Assembly: GCF_006346315.1 (NCBI RefSeq)
Contig: NZ_VDMR01000009.1
Span: 1-64,000 of the forward strand
Source: Nocardioides litoris
GTDB taxonomy: Bacteria; Actinomycetota; Actinomycetes; Propionibacteriales; Nocardioidaceae
Direction of reading: 5' to 3'
Length of the DNA: 64,000 nucleotides
Part shown: piece by piece, positions 7,778-16,824 of the stretch
Position numbering within the stretch: the first letter of the stretch is position 1
How the letters are laid out: the number at the start of each line of letters is the position of its first letter
Translations under genes and position numbers: made by a program
The notes under the pieces: model-generated
The model's database searches: none
The model's input: the letters and a program-made list of their open reading frames with translations, nothing else
What the model was told of the DNA's origin: nothing

Positions 7778-8955
7778 GCCTCGGCACCCTCGGGGTGCAG
7801 CCGCAGCAGCGGCTGGCCGGGGGAGACGAGGTCGCCGTCCTCGACGAGCCACTCCACGACGTGGCCTCCGTGCCGGGCCGTGACGGCGACCCGGTCGCGC
7901 AGGCTGCTCACCCCGCCGATCTCGGTGCCGGCGGGCAGCAGGCCGGCCGTTGCGGCGTCCTCGGCGATGGAGAACGTGCCCTTGGCGGGGGAGACGACCA
8001 TGCGCCAGGTCGGGGTGGTGTCGATCAGCGAGCCCTCGCCGTGCTCGGCGCAGAAGGCGCGCGCCTCGTCGAGCTGGTCGGGCGTCTTGAGGGCGAAGGT
8101 GGCCACGCCCTTCAGGGCGCGCTTGGCGATGCCGGTCAGGGTGCCGGCGGGCGGCATCTCGAGGATGCCGGTGACGCCGAGGTCGGCCATGGTCTCCAGG
8201 CACAGGTCCCAGCGGACGGGGCTGGCGATCTGCCCGACGATGCGCCGCAGGACGTCGGGGCCGTCGTGGACGACCTGGCCGTCCTTGTTGGAGATGAACG
8301 GGATGCGCACGTCGTGGGTGGAGACCGAGCGCGCCAGGCGGGCGACGTGGTCGACCGCGGGGGCCATGTGCTCGGTGTGGAAGGCACCGGCGACCGAGAG
8401 CGGCATGAGGCGGGCCTTGGCTGGCGGGTCGGCGGCCAGGGCGGCGAGCTGCTCGGTGGTGCCGGCGGCGACGACCTGGCCGGGCCCGTTGTCGTTGGCC
8501 GCGACCAGGCCGTGGCGGTCGAGGGCGGCGCGGACCTCGTCGGGGTCGCCGCCGAGGACCGCGGTCATGCCGGTCGGGGCGGCGGCGGCGGCCGCGGCCA
8601 TCGCGTTGCCGCGCTCGCGCACCAGGACCATTGCCTGCTCGGCGGTGATGGCCCGGGCACCGACGGCGGCGGCGAGCTCGCCCACGCTGTGGCCGGCGAC
8701 CGCGCCGACCTGGCTGAAGCCGTCGTTGGGGTGCGGGAACAGCTCCAGCGTGGTCACCAGGGCGGTGGCGACCAGGAGCGGCTGGGCGATGCGGGTGTCA
8801 CGGATGGTGTCGGCATCCGACACCGTGCCGTGCTCGGCGAGGTCGATGCCGGCGACGGTCGAGAGCCAGTGCAGGCGGGACGCGACGGTGGCGTCCTCGA
8901 GCCAGGGCGTGAGGAAACCGGGTGTCTGGGCACCTTGTCCGGGGGCGACGATCAC
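7774..8955 (-). CDS. fabD: Malonyl-CoA:ACP transacylase with a biotinyl/lipoyl-like C-terminal domain
   Basis: 393 residues. Residues of about 1-300 are an MCAT domain: PGQGAQ at 5-10, nucleophile Ser90 in GHSVGE, His193 in GAFHT. It loads malonyl groups on ACP. About 80 further residues resemble a biotinyl/lipoyl domain (VVSPAKGTF ... GGHVVEWLVEDGDLVSPGQPLL), but the place where biotin-acceptor AMKM would sit reads SSLRDRV, so it has no modifiable Lys there. Ordinary FabD is about 310 residues, so the tail is an addition. GTG 8955 is chosen because GTGAGGG stands eight nt upstream; 8961 and 8970 are alternatives. Confidence 0.92.
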   Translation of the reverse strand: MIVAPGQGAQTPGFLTPWLEDATVASRLHWLSTVAGIDLAEHGTVSDADTIRDTRIAQPLLVATALVTTLELFPHPNDGFSQVGAVAGHSVGELAAAVGARAITAEQAMVLVRERGNAMAAAAAAAPTGMTAVLGGDPDEVRAALDRHGLVAANDNGPGQVVAAGTTEQLAALAADPPAKARLMPLSVAGAFHTEHMAPAVDHVARLARSVSTHDVRIPFISNKDGQVVHDGPDVLRRIVGQIASPVRWDLCLETMADLGVTGILEMPPAGTLTGIAKRALKGVATFALKTPDQLDEARAFCAEHGEGSLIDTTPTWRMVVSPAKGTFSIAEDAATAGLLPAGTEIGGVSSLRDRVAVTARHGGHVVEWLVEDGDLVSPGQPLLRLHPEGAEA

Positions 8956-9029
8956 GAGCACGACCCTCACTCTGCCGTCGGCAGGCGGCCGCGCGCGCCT
9001 CGGGCTCGCACGAACCTGACGGGGTGAAG

Positions 9030-9048
9030 TTTGTCGGGTTCCTACAAA
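9030..9048. promoter_or_regulatory. Candidate FasR operator of the fab operon
   Basis: Inverted repeat TTTGT-N9-ACAAA, read on the minus strand as TTTGTAGGAACCCGACAAA. It is strikingly AT-rich at its arms in this GC-rich DNA, lies about 75-95 nt before the fabD start and overlaps the last codons and stop of fasR. The position suits an activator site. That FasR itself binds here is inference from the conserved gene order. Confidence 0.5.
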
Positions 9049-10256
9049 GTCGCGGTGCGACCCGACTGCCGCCCGAGGACGAGCGCGACCTGGAGGGTCA
9101 GGGCGTCGCGCGGGTCGCCGGGCGTGAGCCCGGTCAGCTCGGCCACCTGACGCATCCGGTAGCGCACGGTGTTGGCGTGCACGAACAGCGCACGGGCGGT
9201 GGCCTCGACCGAGCCCCCGGTGGCCAGGTAGGCGCTCAGCGAGTCGGCCAGCCCGCCCCGGGCGCCGACCAACGGCAGCCAGACCTCCTCGACCAGGAAG
9301 CGGCGGGCGTGGCCGTCGCCGGCCAGGGCGCGCTCGGGCAGCAGCTCCCCGCTCAGCACCGGCCGTGGCGCGTCGGGCCACCCGGGGGCGGCCCGGTGGG
9401 CGGCCAGCGCGGCGCGGGCCGAGGTGTGGGCCAGGCCCAGGTCGGCCACGACCGGTCCCGCCACCACCGGCCCGACCCCGAACTGGTCGAGCAGCCCCGT
9501 GGCCGCGGCCCGCGGGTCGTCGACGCCGCCCAGCAGCACCACGAGCCGGTCGCCCTGCGCCGCGCAGAGCGCGTCCATGCCGCGCTCGCGCGCCACGCGC
9601 CGTACCTCGTCGAACAGGTCGGTGTCGGTGCGGCGGGCCGGCACGCTGCCCAGCACCACGGCCACGTCGCCACGCGAGGACCAGCCGAGAGCGCTGGCCC
9701 GGGACAGCACGGTCTCGTCGGTCTCGGCGCGCAGCACGGCGTCGACGACGAGCGCCTCGAGCCGGGCGTCCCACGCGCCGCGGACCTCGGCGGCCCGGGC
9801 GTAGACCTCCGCGGTGGCGAAGGCGATCTCGCGGGCGTAGCGCAGCACCGCCCCGCGCACGTCGGCCGCGTCGGCCGGGTCGACGATGGCGTCGAGGTCG
9901 TGCTCGACCACCTCGATCGAGAGCCGCACCAGGTCGACGGTCTGCTGCAGGCTGATCGTGCCCGCGAGGGCGCGGGGCGCGGCGCCGAAGACCGAGGCGG
10001 CCACGGCGAACGACGCGGTCGCGTCGCCGCCGGGCGTCCCGTCGTCGGCCGGCGGGGCGGCGTACCAGTCGACGAAGGCCCGGATGCCGGCCTGGACGAT
10101 CTGGCCGACCCACGACCGCTCGGCCGCGCCGAGCTCGCCGAACCACGGCATCTCGGCGTCCATCCGGGTCATGGCCGAGGTGCTGAGTGCCCCCGAGGAC
10201 CGGACCAGGGCCGCGGCCGCGCGCTCGCGCGGGCTGCGGGGGGCGCGCGGGGACAC
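9042..10256 (-). CDS. fasR: PucR/CdaR-type transcriptional activator of fatty-acid synthesis
   Basis: 404 residues, no DNA-binding domain at the N-terminus, and a helix-turn-helix of the PucR (HTH_30) type near residues 345-385 (YLATGGSVEATARALFVHAN is its core). The same family stands directly upstream of fabD in Streptomyces, where FasR activates the fab genes; the identical position supports the name. A TAGGGT -10 box six nt before GTG 10256 suggests a leaderless mRNA, so 10256 is favoured over the adjacent GTG 10259. Confidence 0.88.
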   Translation of the reverse strand: MSPRAPRSPRERAAAALVRSSGALSTSAMTRMDAEMPWFGELGAAERSWVGQIVQAGIRAFVDWYAAPPADDGTPGGDATASFAVAASVFGAAPRALAGTISLQQTVDLVRLSIEVVEHDLDAIVDPADAADVRGAVLRYAREIAFATAEVYARAAEVRGAWDARLEALVVDAVLRAETDETVLSRASALGWSSRGDVAVVLGSVPARRTDTDLFDEVRRVARERGMDALCAAQGDRLVVLLGGVDDPRAAATGLLDQFGVGPVVAGPVVADLGLAHTSARAALAAHRAAPGWPDAPRPVLSGELLPERALAGDGHARRFLVEEVWLPLVGARGGLADSLSAYLATGGSVEATARALFVHANTVRYRMRQVAELTGLTPGDPRDALTLQVALVLGRQSGRTATL

Positions 10257-10262
10257 CACGAC

Positions 10263-10268
10263 ACCCTA
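10263..10268 (-). promoter_or_regulatory. -10 box of fasR
   Basis: TAGGGT on the minus strand, six nt before GTG 10256. The rest of the gap to the next gene (10269-10443) also holds two direct copies of GGGCCATGC at 10292 and 10308, function unknown. Confidence 0.55.
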
Positions 10269-10443
10269 GTGCGGGCTCGGGGCACCGGGGCGGGCCATGC
10301 CCCGAACGGGCCATGCGGCGTGCTCCGAAGGGTCAGGATCCCGTGGTTGAGCGGGATTCTTCCTTCCAGATCGACTCAAGGGCATGTTGCGCAGGCCACA
10401 CCACGTGGTTGAATCCGGCACCAGACGACCCAGGAGGCACGCC

Positions 10444-11400
10444 ATGCAGGACGACCCGCACGTGGTGCAGCACGTCACCGTGCACGGGCACCGACGCGCG
10501 TTCGTGAAGGTCGGGTCGGGCCCGGCCCTGCTGCTCCTGCACGGCCTCGGCTGCGACCACACGACCTGGACGCCGGTCATCGACACCCTGGCCAAGCGCT
10601 ACACCGTGGTCGCGCCCGACCTGCTGGGCCACGGCCGGTCCGACAAGCCGCGCGCCGACTACAGCGTGGGCGGCTACGCCAACGGGGTGCGCGACCTGCT
10701 CACCGTGCTGGGCATCGACAAGTGCACGGTCGTGGGCCACAGCTTCGGCGGCGGCGTGGCCATGCAGTTCGCCTACCAGTTCCCCGAGCGCACCGAGCGG
10801 ATGGTGCTCGTCGCCTCCGGCGGGCTCGGGCCCGAGGTGACGCCGGCCATCCGGGCCATCACGACCCCCGGCTTCCACCAGGCCATGGGCCTGCTCACGC
10901 TGCCGGGCGTGCGCCACGTCGGCGTCGCCGGTCTGCGCGCCGCCTCGCACACCGGCCTCAAGGCCACCCGCGACCTCGCCGAGGTCGCCGACATCTACGA
11001 CTCCTTCAAGGACCCCGCGGCCCGCGCCGCGATCCGGCACGTCGTGCGGGCCGTGGTCGACTGGCGGGGCCAGATCGTGACGATGGCCGACCGCGCCTAC
11101 CTCACCGACGCCATGCCCATGGCCGTCGTGTGGGGCCGCGACGACCACGTCATCCCGGTCAGGCACGCCAGCAACGCCGCCGCGCTCGCGCCCAAGGCGC
11201 GGGTGGAGGTGATCCCCAACGCGGGGCACTTCCCGCACAAGGACCACCCCGAGCGGTTCGCCAAGATCGTGCACGACTTCATCCGCACCACCCAGCCCGC
11301 GACGTACTCACGGGCCAAGTGGCGCACGCTGCTGCGCAACGGCCAGGTCGGTCCGGTCGGTCCGGTCGGGTTGACCGTGGTGCCGGCCACCACGGCCTGA
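10444..11400 (+). CDS. Alpha/beta-hydrolase fold protein
   Basis: 318 residues with HGLGCDHTTW (oxyanion region, about residue 31), nucleophile elbow VVGHSFGGG (about 98-106), acidic WGRDDHVIP (about 235) and catalytic His in NAGHFPHKD (about 263). It is cytoplasmic. The fold and motifs resemble actinobacterial hydrolases near lipid genes, but the substrate is not evident. ATG 10444 has CAGGAGG nine nt upstream. The last 30 residues include a GPVGPVG repeat of low complexity. It converges on aceE through a palindrome array. Confidence 0.87.
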   Translation: MQDDPHVVQHVTVHGHRRAFVKVGSGPALLLLHGLGCDHTTWTPVIDTLAKRYTVVAPDLLGHGRSDKPRADYSVGGYANGVRDLLTVLGIDKCTVVGHSFGGGVAMQFAYQFPERTERMVLVASGGLGPEVTPAIRAITTPGFHQAMGLLTLPGVRHVGVAGLRAASHTGLKATRDLAEVADIYDSFKDPAARAAIRHVVRAVVDWRGQIVTMADRAYLTDAMPMAVVWGRDDHVIPVRHASNAAALAPKARVEVIPNAGHFPHKDHPERFAKIVHDFIRTTQPATYSRAKWRTLLRNGQVGPVGPVGLTVVPATTA

Positions 11401-11416
11401 GGCGCCGCTCGGTCGT

Positions 11417-11580
11417 GTGGTCTCGAGACAGGCGCTAGCGCGCCTTCCTCGACCACCGTGGGCGCTGGCGCGCCTTCCTCGACCACCGTGGGTGCTGGCG
11501 CGCCTTCCTCGACCACCGTGGGCGCTGGCGCGCCTTCCTCGACCACCGTGGGTGCTGGCGCGCCTTCCTCGACCACCGTG
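11417..11580. repeat. Palindromic repeat, full copy plus four 30-bp tandem copies
   Basis: A full 44-bp hairpin unit at 11417-11460 (outer arms GTGGTC/GACCAC, inner arms GGCGC/GCGCC) is followed by four more copies of its 3' 30 bp at 11461, 11491, 11521 and 11551. Copies differ only at the third and seventh bases. No unique spacers separate them, so this is not a CRISPR. It fills the space between two convergent genes. Confidence 0.9.
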
Positions 11581-11597
11581 GGTGGAGGAAGGCGCGC
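11562..11597. terminator. Hairpin at the end of the 30-bp array
   Basis: The last repeat copy is followed by its near inverse complement: GCGCGCCTTCCT pairs with AGGAAGGCGCGC, and inside it CCACC pairs with GGTGG around a GTG loop. It lies six bases past the aceE stop and after the hydrolase stop, so it could end transcription from both sides. It has no U-tract, which leaves the terminator call uncertain. Confidence 0.5.
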
Positions 11598-11603
11598 GCG
11601 GCG

Positions 11604-14399
11604 TCAGGCGTCGCCGCCCTCCTGCTTGACGTCGGCGACGGCGGTGGGGTCGTCGATGCGGTACTGCGTGAAGGCCTTGGTGACCAGGGCCGGGTCGATC
11701 TCGCCGGCGTCGGCGAGGGCCTGCAGGGCGCGGACGACGACCGACTGGGCGTCGATGTTGAAGAAGCGGCGGGCGGCGGGGCGGGTGTCGGCGAAGCCGA
11801 ACCCGTCGGCGCCGAGGACGACGTAGTCGCCGGGCACCCAGCGCGCGATCTGCAGGGGCACGGCGGCCATGTAGTCGGAGACCGCCACGAACGGGCCGCC
11901 GGCGCCGTCGAGCTTGGTGGTCACGTAGGGCACGCGCGGGCTGTCGTCGGGGTGGAGGAGGTTGTGGTCTTCCGAGGCGACGGCGTCGCGGGCCAGCTCG
12001 TTCCACGAGGTGACCGACCAGGTGTCGGCCTGGACGCCCCAGTCCTCGGCGAGCAGGCGGGCCGCCTCGACCACCCACGGGAAGCCGACGCCGGAGGCCA
12101 TCAGCTGCACCCGGGGTCCGTCGCCCTGCTCGCCGACCGAGACCCGGTGGACGCCGCGCAGGATGCCCTCGACGTCGACGTCGTCGGGCTGCGCGGGCTG
12201 CGCGACCGGCTCGTTGTAGACGGTGAGGTAGTAGATGACGTCCTCGCCGTTGCCGTGCGGGCCGGTGTCGCCGTACATGCGCTCCAGGCCGGCGCGCATG
12301 ATGTGGCCGATCTCGTAGGCGAAGGCCGGGTCGTAGTGCACGACCGCGGGGTTGGTGGCGGCGATCAGGGGGGAGTGGCCGTCGGCGTGCTGCAGGCCCT
12401 CGCCGGTCAGCGTGGTGCGGCCGGCGGTGGCGCCGATGAGGAAGCCGCGGGCGAGCTGGTCGGCCATGGCCCAGATCGAGTCGCCGGTGCGCTGGAAGCC
12501 GAACATCGAGTAGAAGATGTAGAACGGGATCATCGGCTCGCCGTGGGTGGCGTACGACGACCCGGCGGCGATGGCCGAGCCCATCGCGCCGGCCTCGGAG
12601 ATGCCCTCGTGGAGCATCTGGCCCTGCTCGGACTCGGTGTACTTCAGCAGCAGCTTGCGGTCGACCGACTCGTACTGCTGGCCGCCCGGGTTGTAGACCT
12701 TGGCGCTCGGGAACATCGAGTCCATGCCGAAGGTGCGGTACTCGTCGGGCGCGATCGGCACGACGCGCTGGCCGATCTCGGGGTCCTTCATCCAGTCGCG
12801 CAGCAGCCGGACCACGGCCATGGTGGTGGCGACCTTGTTCTTGCCGCCGCCCTTGGCCAGCTCGGCGTACACCTTGTCGCCGGGCAGCTCGAGGGCCTTG
12901 GCGCGCTCGGGGGTACGGCGGGGGAGCGGGCCGCCGAGCTCCTCGCGGCGGTGCATCATGTACTCGATCTCGGGCGACTTCTCGCCCGGGTGGAAGAACG
13001 GCGCCGCGCCGGTCTCCTCGTAGGAGCGCTCGAGGTCGCGGTCGGAGATCGGCAGGTAGAGCCGGTCGCGGAACCGCTTGAGGTCGTCGGGGGTCAGCTT
13101 CTTCATCTGGTGCGTGGCGTTCTTGCCCTCGAGGGCGTCGATCGTCCAGCCCTTGATGGTCTTGGCCAGGATCACCGTCGGCTGGCCGACGTGCTTGCTC
13201 GCGGCGTCGAAGGCGGCGTACACCTTGCGGTAGTCGTGGCCGCCGCGCGGCAGCTTCTGGATCTGGGCGTCGCTCATGTGCTCGACCATGGCCCGCAGCC
13301 GCGGGTCGGGGCCGAAGAAGTTCTCGCGGACGTAGCCCCCGCCCTCGACCGAGTAGGTCTGGAAGGCGCCGTCGGGGGTGGTGTTCATCTTGTTGACCAG
13401 CACACCGTCGACGTCGCGGGCCAGCAGGTCGTCCCAGCCCTGGCCCCAGATCACCTTGATGACGTTCCAGCCGGCGCCGCGGAAGTTGGACTCCAGCTCC
13501 TGGATGATCTTGCCGTTGCCGGTGACCGGGCCGTCGAGCTGCTGCAGGTTGCAGTTGACGACCCAGGTGAGGTTGTCGAGCTCCTCGCGGGCCGCGACCC
13601 GGATCGCGCCGAGCGACTCGGGCTCGGCCATCTCACCGTCGCCGAGGAAGGCGTAGACGTTCTGCTGCGAGGTGTCCTTGAGGCCGCGGTTGTGCAGGTA
13701 GCGGTTGAAGCGGGCCTGATAGATCGAGTTCAGGGCGGTCAGGCCCATCGAGACCGTCGGGAACTCCCAGAACTCCGGCATCAGCCGGGGGTGGGGGTAG
13801 GACGACAGGCCGGCGTGGGCGCCGTGCTGGACCTCCTGGCGGAAGCGGTAGAGCTGCTGCTCGTCGAGGCGGCCCTCGAGGAACGCGCGGGCGTAGATGC
13901 CGGGGGAGGCGTGGCCCTGGATGAAGACCTGGTCGCCGCCGCCCGGGTGGTCCTTGCCGCGGAAGAAGTGGTTGAAGCCGACCTCGTAGAGGCTGGCCGA
14001 GGACTGGTAGGTGGCGATGTGGCCGCCGACCTCCAGGCCCTTGCGGTTGGCGCTGGAGACCATGACCGCGGCGTTCCAGCGGAGGAAGGCGCGGATGCGC
14101 TGCTCGACCTCGTAGTCGCCGGGGAACCACGGCTCGCGCTCGGGCGGGATGGTGTTGATGTAGTCGGTGCTGCGCAGCGCCGGGACCCCGACCTGCGTCT
14201 CGCGGGCGCGCTCCAGCAGGCGCAGCATGACGTAGCGGGCACGCTCGCGGCCGCGCTCGTCGAGCATCGCGTCGAAGGAGTCGAGCCAGTCGCGCGTCTC
14301 GTCGGGATCGATGTCGGGGAGCTGGGTCGGCAGCCCCTCGTGGATGACCGTCGGGGTCGGCTGGGAACGACGTACGGGGGTCTCCTGCTCGCTGCTCAC
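11604..14399 (-). CDS. aceE: Pyruvate dehydrogenase E1 component, homodimeric type
   Basis: 931 residues, the length of bacterial AceE. It has the thiamine-diphosphate/Mg site (GDGEMAEPES ... VNCNLQQLDG, about residues 250-285), HASPGIYARAF and transketolase-type pyrimidine and C-terminal domains. It decarboxylates pyruvate and acetylates the lipoyl group of E2, feeding acetyl-CoA to the tricarboxylic cycle and to the adjacent fatty-acid genes. E2 and E3 are not in the window. GTG 14399 is the first usable start; no clear ribosome site is seen. Confidence 0.97.
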   Translation of the reverse strand: MSSEQETPVRRSQPTPTVIHEGLPTQLPDIDPDETRDWLDSFDAMLDERGRERARYVMLRLLERARETQVGVPALRSTDYINTIPPEREPWFPGDYEVEQRIRAFLRWNAAVMVSSANRKGLEVGGHIATYQSSASLYEVGFNHFFRGKDHPGGGDQVFIQGHASPGIYARAFLEGRLDEQQLYRFRQEVQHGAHAGLSSYPHPRLMPEFWEFPTVSMGLTALNSIYQARFNRYLHNRGLKDTSQQNVYAFLGDGEMAEPESLGAIRVAAREELDNLTWVVNCNLQQLDGPVTGNGKIIQELESNFRGAGWNVIKVIWGQGWDDLLARDVDGVLVNKMNTTPDGAFQTYSVEGGGYVRENFFGPDPRLRAMVEHMSDAQIQKLPRGGHDYRKVYAAFDAASKHVGQPTVILAKTIKGWTIDALEGKNATHQMKKLTPDDLKRFRDRLYLPISDRDLERSYEETGAAPFFHPGEKSPEIEYMMHRREELGGPLPRRTPERAKALELPGDKVYAELAKGGGKNKVATTMAVVRLLRDWMKDPEIGQRVVPIAPDEYRTFGMDSMFPSAKVYNPGGQQYESVDRKLLLKYTESEQGQMLHEGISEAGAMGSAIAAGSSYATHGEPMIPFYIFYSMFGFQRTGDSIWAMADQLARGFLIGATAGRTTLTGEGLQHADGHSPLIAATNPAVVHYDPAFAYEIGHIMRAGLERMYGDTGPHGNGEDVIYYLTVYNEPVAQPAQPDDVDVEGILRGVHRVSVGEQGDGPRVQLMASGVGFPWVVEAARLLAEDWGVQADTWSVTSWNELARDAVASEDHNLLHPDDSPRVPYVTTKLDGAGGPFVAVSDYMAAVPLQIARWVPGDYVVLGADGFGFADTRPAARRFFNIDAQSVVVRALQALADAGEIDPALVTKAFTQYRIDDPTAVADVKQEGGDA

Positions 14400-14619
14400 C
14401 TCGCAATCGTCGCACGCACGGACACGCCCGAAAAACGCCCTGGGGGCTACCGGACAGTAGTGAGGACGGCCGTGCGGAACGGTGTCGCAGGACGACCGGT
14501 CCGGGTGAAGTGGTTGCGGGCCGGGCGCATCTTCGATGGACTACGGCCCAGCATCGCGCCCCGACGGCGCGGCGTCCCACCCGAAGCAGCACCGGACCCA
14601 CCCGATGGAGGCACCTCCC

Positions 14620-15048
14620 GTGAGCTCGACCGCCGGCGGCGGCACCGCCCAGACCGGCATCGCCGACCGACTCAACCTCCGCACCGGCATGGTCGTGCAA
14701 GAGCTGGGGTGGGACGACGACACCGACGACGACCTCCGGGTCGCGATCGAGGACGCGATCGACGCCGACATGGTCGACGGCGACTACGGCAACGTGGTCG
14801 ACGCGGTCGTCCTGTGGTGGCGCGACGAGGACGGTGACCTGGTCGACGGGCTCATGGGCGCGCTGACCGACCTCGTGGGCGGCGGCGTGATCTGGCTGCT
14901 GACGCCGAAGATCGGCCGGCCCAACGCCGTCGACGCCGCCGACGTCTCCGAGGCCGCGCCCATCGCCGGCCTCTCGCAGACCACCTCGGTCACGGTCAGC
15001 AAGGACTGGGCGGCGACCCGCCTGGTCGCGCCCAAGACCGTCGGCTGA
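14620..15048 (+). CDS. DUF3052 family protein
   Basis: 142 acidic residues of the actinobacterial DUF3052 family (motifs LGWDDDTDDDLR, VVDAVVLWWRDEDGDL and GVIWLLTPK). It is small and soluble, with no catalytic motif; function is not established. GTG 14620 is chosen because GGAGG (14607-14611) is eight nt upstream, better than ATG 14605 which overlaps that site. It diverges from aceE across about 220 bp, in which no clear operator is seen. Confidence 0.85.
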   Translation: MSSTAGGGTAQTGIADRLNLRTGMVVQELGWDDDTDDDLRVAIEDAIDADMVDGDYGNVVDAVVLWWRDEDGDLVDGLMGALTDLVGGGVIWLLTPKIGRPNAVDAADVSEAAPIAGLSQTTSVTVSKDWAATRLVAPKTVG

Positions 15049-15122
15049 CGGCCGCGTCCCGACCCCGTCGGGACGTGACGGCGCCCACCCTCGACGGGGG
15101 ACCGGCGACCCCGCTGCGCCAC

Positions 15123-15128
15123 TAGGGT
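15123..15128 (+). promoter_or_regulatory. -10 box for a leaderless acyl-CoA synthetase mRNA
   Basis: TAGGGT seven nt before GTG 15136, the arrangement expected when transcription begins at the start codon. Confidence 0.55.
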
Positions 15129-15135
15129 GAGGCCC

Positions 15136-16824
15136 GTGCTCTCCAACGTCGCCGCCGGTGCGAAGGCCGCCGGCACCTCGCTGAAGGTGCTGGGCCAGGC
15201 CGGGGTCATCCGCCCCTACTCCCCGGCCACCCTCGTCAAGCTCGCCAAGACCCTGCGCCAGTGGGGCACCGGCCCGGCGGGCGGCTTCACGTCGCTCGCG
15301 CTGCGGGTGCCCGACCAGGTGGGCGTCGTCGACGAGCTCGGCGAGCTGACCTTCGGCGAGCTGCACCGCCGCTCCAACGCGCTCGCCCACGCCCTGCGCG
15401 ACCTCGGCGTCCAGGAGGGTGACGGCATCGGCCTGATGGCGCGCAACCACCGCGGCTTCATCGACGCCAGCATCGCCGCCGCCAAGCTCGGCGCCGACAT
15501 CATCTACCTCAACACCGCCTTCGCCGGCCCGCAGCTGGTCGAGGTGCTCGAGCGCGACCAGCCCGCCGTGCTGGTGCACGACGAGGAGTTCACCGAGCTC
15601 GTCAGCAAGGCCGACGTGGCCACCCGCGTCCTGGCCTGGGCCGACTCCGACCCGTCCGGGCTCGACGAGGGCGTCCGCACCCTCGAGCAGCTCATCGACA
15701 GCGGCCGCGACGACGACCTCGACCCGCCCTCGCGCCACGGCCGGCTCATCATCCTCACCTCCGGCACCACCGGTACGCCGAAGGGCGCGCCCCGCAGCGA
15801 GGCTGGCGTCGAGGCGGCGGTCGCCCTGTGCGGCTCGATCCCGCTCAAGCACGGCCAGACCTGCCACATCGCCGCGCCGCTGTTCCACACCTGGGGCTAC
15901 GCCCACCTCGCGCTGTCGATGCTGCTCGGCACCAAGATCGTGCTGCGCCGCAAGTTCGAGCCCGAGCAGTTCCTGGAGACCCTGCGCGAGCACCAGTGCG
16001 ACACCGCCGCGGTCATCCCGGTCATGCTGCAGCGGGTGCTCGCGCTGCCCGCCGAGACCCTCGACCGCTACGACCTGCCGCGCCTCCAGGTCGTGGCCAG
16101 CTCCGGCTCCGCGCTGCCCGGCGACCTCGCGCTGACCTGGATGGACCGGTTCGGCGACAACCTGTACTCCACCTACGGCTCCACCGAGGTCGCCTACGCC
16201 GCGATCGCCGGGCCCGCCGACCTCCGCAAGGACCCCGGCACGGCCGGGCGGCCGCCGTACGCCACGACGGTGAAGATCCTCGACGACGACGGCAAGGAGG
16301 TGCCGCAGGGCACCTCGGGCCGCATCTTCGTCGGCAACGGCCTGCTCTTCGAGGGCTACACCGGCGGCGGGCACAAGGAGGTCGTCGACGGACTGATGTC
16401 CTCGGGCGACGTCGGCCGCATCGACGAGCACGGGCTGCTGGCGATCGAGGGCCGTGACGACGAGATGATCGTCTCCGGCGGCGAGAACGTCTTCCCCAAG
16501 GAGGTCGAGGACTGCCTGGCCCGCCACGAGGCGGTCACCGAGGTCGCCGCGATCGGCGTCGACGACGACGACTTCGGCAAGCGCCTGCGCGCCTTCGTGG
16601 TCACCTCGGCCGACTCCTCGGTGGACGAGGACGACCTCAAGGGCTGGGTGAAGGAGAACCTCGCGCGCTACAAGGTGCCGCGCGAGATCGTCTTCCTCGA
16701 CGAGCTGCCCCGCAACGCCACCGGCAAGGTGCTCAAGCGCGAGCTGGTCGAGCACGACGACAGCGGCGAGGGCGAGAGCGGCGACAGCGGCGACACCGGC
16801 GACAGCGGCGACGGGGACGAGTGA
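15136..16824 (+). CDS. Acyl-CoA synthetase (AMP-forming)
   Basis: 562 residues of the adenylate-forming superfamily. ATP-binding P-loop LTSGTTGTPKG lies near residue 212, YGSTE near 350, the hinge region GRDDEMIVSGGENVFP near 440, and the C-terminal catalytic Lys in NATGKVLKREL near 535. It activates a carboxylic acid, probably a fatty acid, as an acyl-adenylate and then the CoA thioester. After the catalytic Lys comes an odd acidic tail of about 20 residues made of GDSGD repeats. The stop overlaps the peroxiredoxin start (GTGA). Confidence 0.9.
   Translation: MLSNVAAGAKAAGTSLKVLGQAGVIRPYSPATLVKLAKTLRQWGTGPAGGFTSLALRVPDQVGVVDELGELTFGELHRRSNALAHALRDLGVQEGDGIGLMARNHRGFIDASIAAAKLGADIIYLNTAFAGPQLVEVLERDQPAVLVHDEEFTELVSKADVATRVLAWADSDPSGLDEGVRTLEQLIDSGRDDDLDPPSRHGRLIILTSGTTGTPKGAPRSEAGVEAAVALCGSIPLKHGQTCHIAAPLFHTWGYAHLALSMLLGTKIVLRRKFEPEQFLETLREHQCDTAAVIPVMLQRVLALPAETLDRYDLPRLQVVASSGSALPGDLALTWMDRFGDNLYSTYGSTEVAYAAIAGPADLRKDPGTAGRPPYATTVKILDDDGKEVPQGTSGRIFVGNGLLFEGYTGGGHKEVVDGLMSSGDVGRIDEHGLLAIEGRDDEMIVSGGENVFPKEVEDCLARHEAVTEVAAIGVDDDDFGKRLRAFVVTSADSSVDEDDLKGWVKENLARYKVPREIVFLDELPRNATGKVLKRELVEHDDSGEGESGDSGDTGDSGDGDE

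Noticed and set aside
3737..10256. Polyketide or secondary-metabolite cluster
   Set aside because: The set fasR-fabD-fabH-acpP-fabF-accD is the primary fatty-acid operon; no ketoreductase, cyclase or tailoring genes are present.
11431..11580. Possible CRISPR array (regular 30-bp repeats)
   Set aside because: The repeats abut with no unique spacers, no cas genes are near, and the unit belongs to the dispersed hairpin family.
13633..16755. A 1040-codon minus-strand frame across aceE and the acyl-CoA synthetase
   Set aside because: It conflicts with aceE, DUF3052 and synthetase frames and has no recognisable domain.
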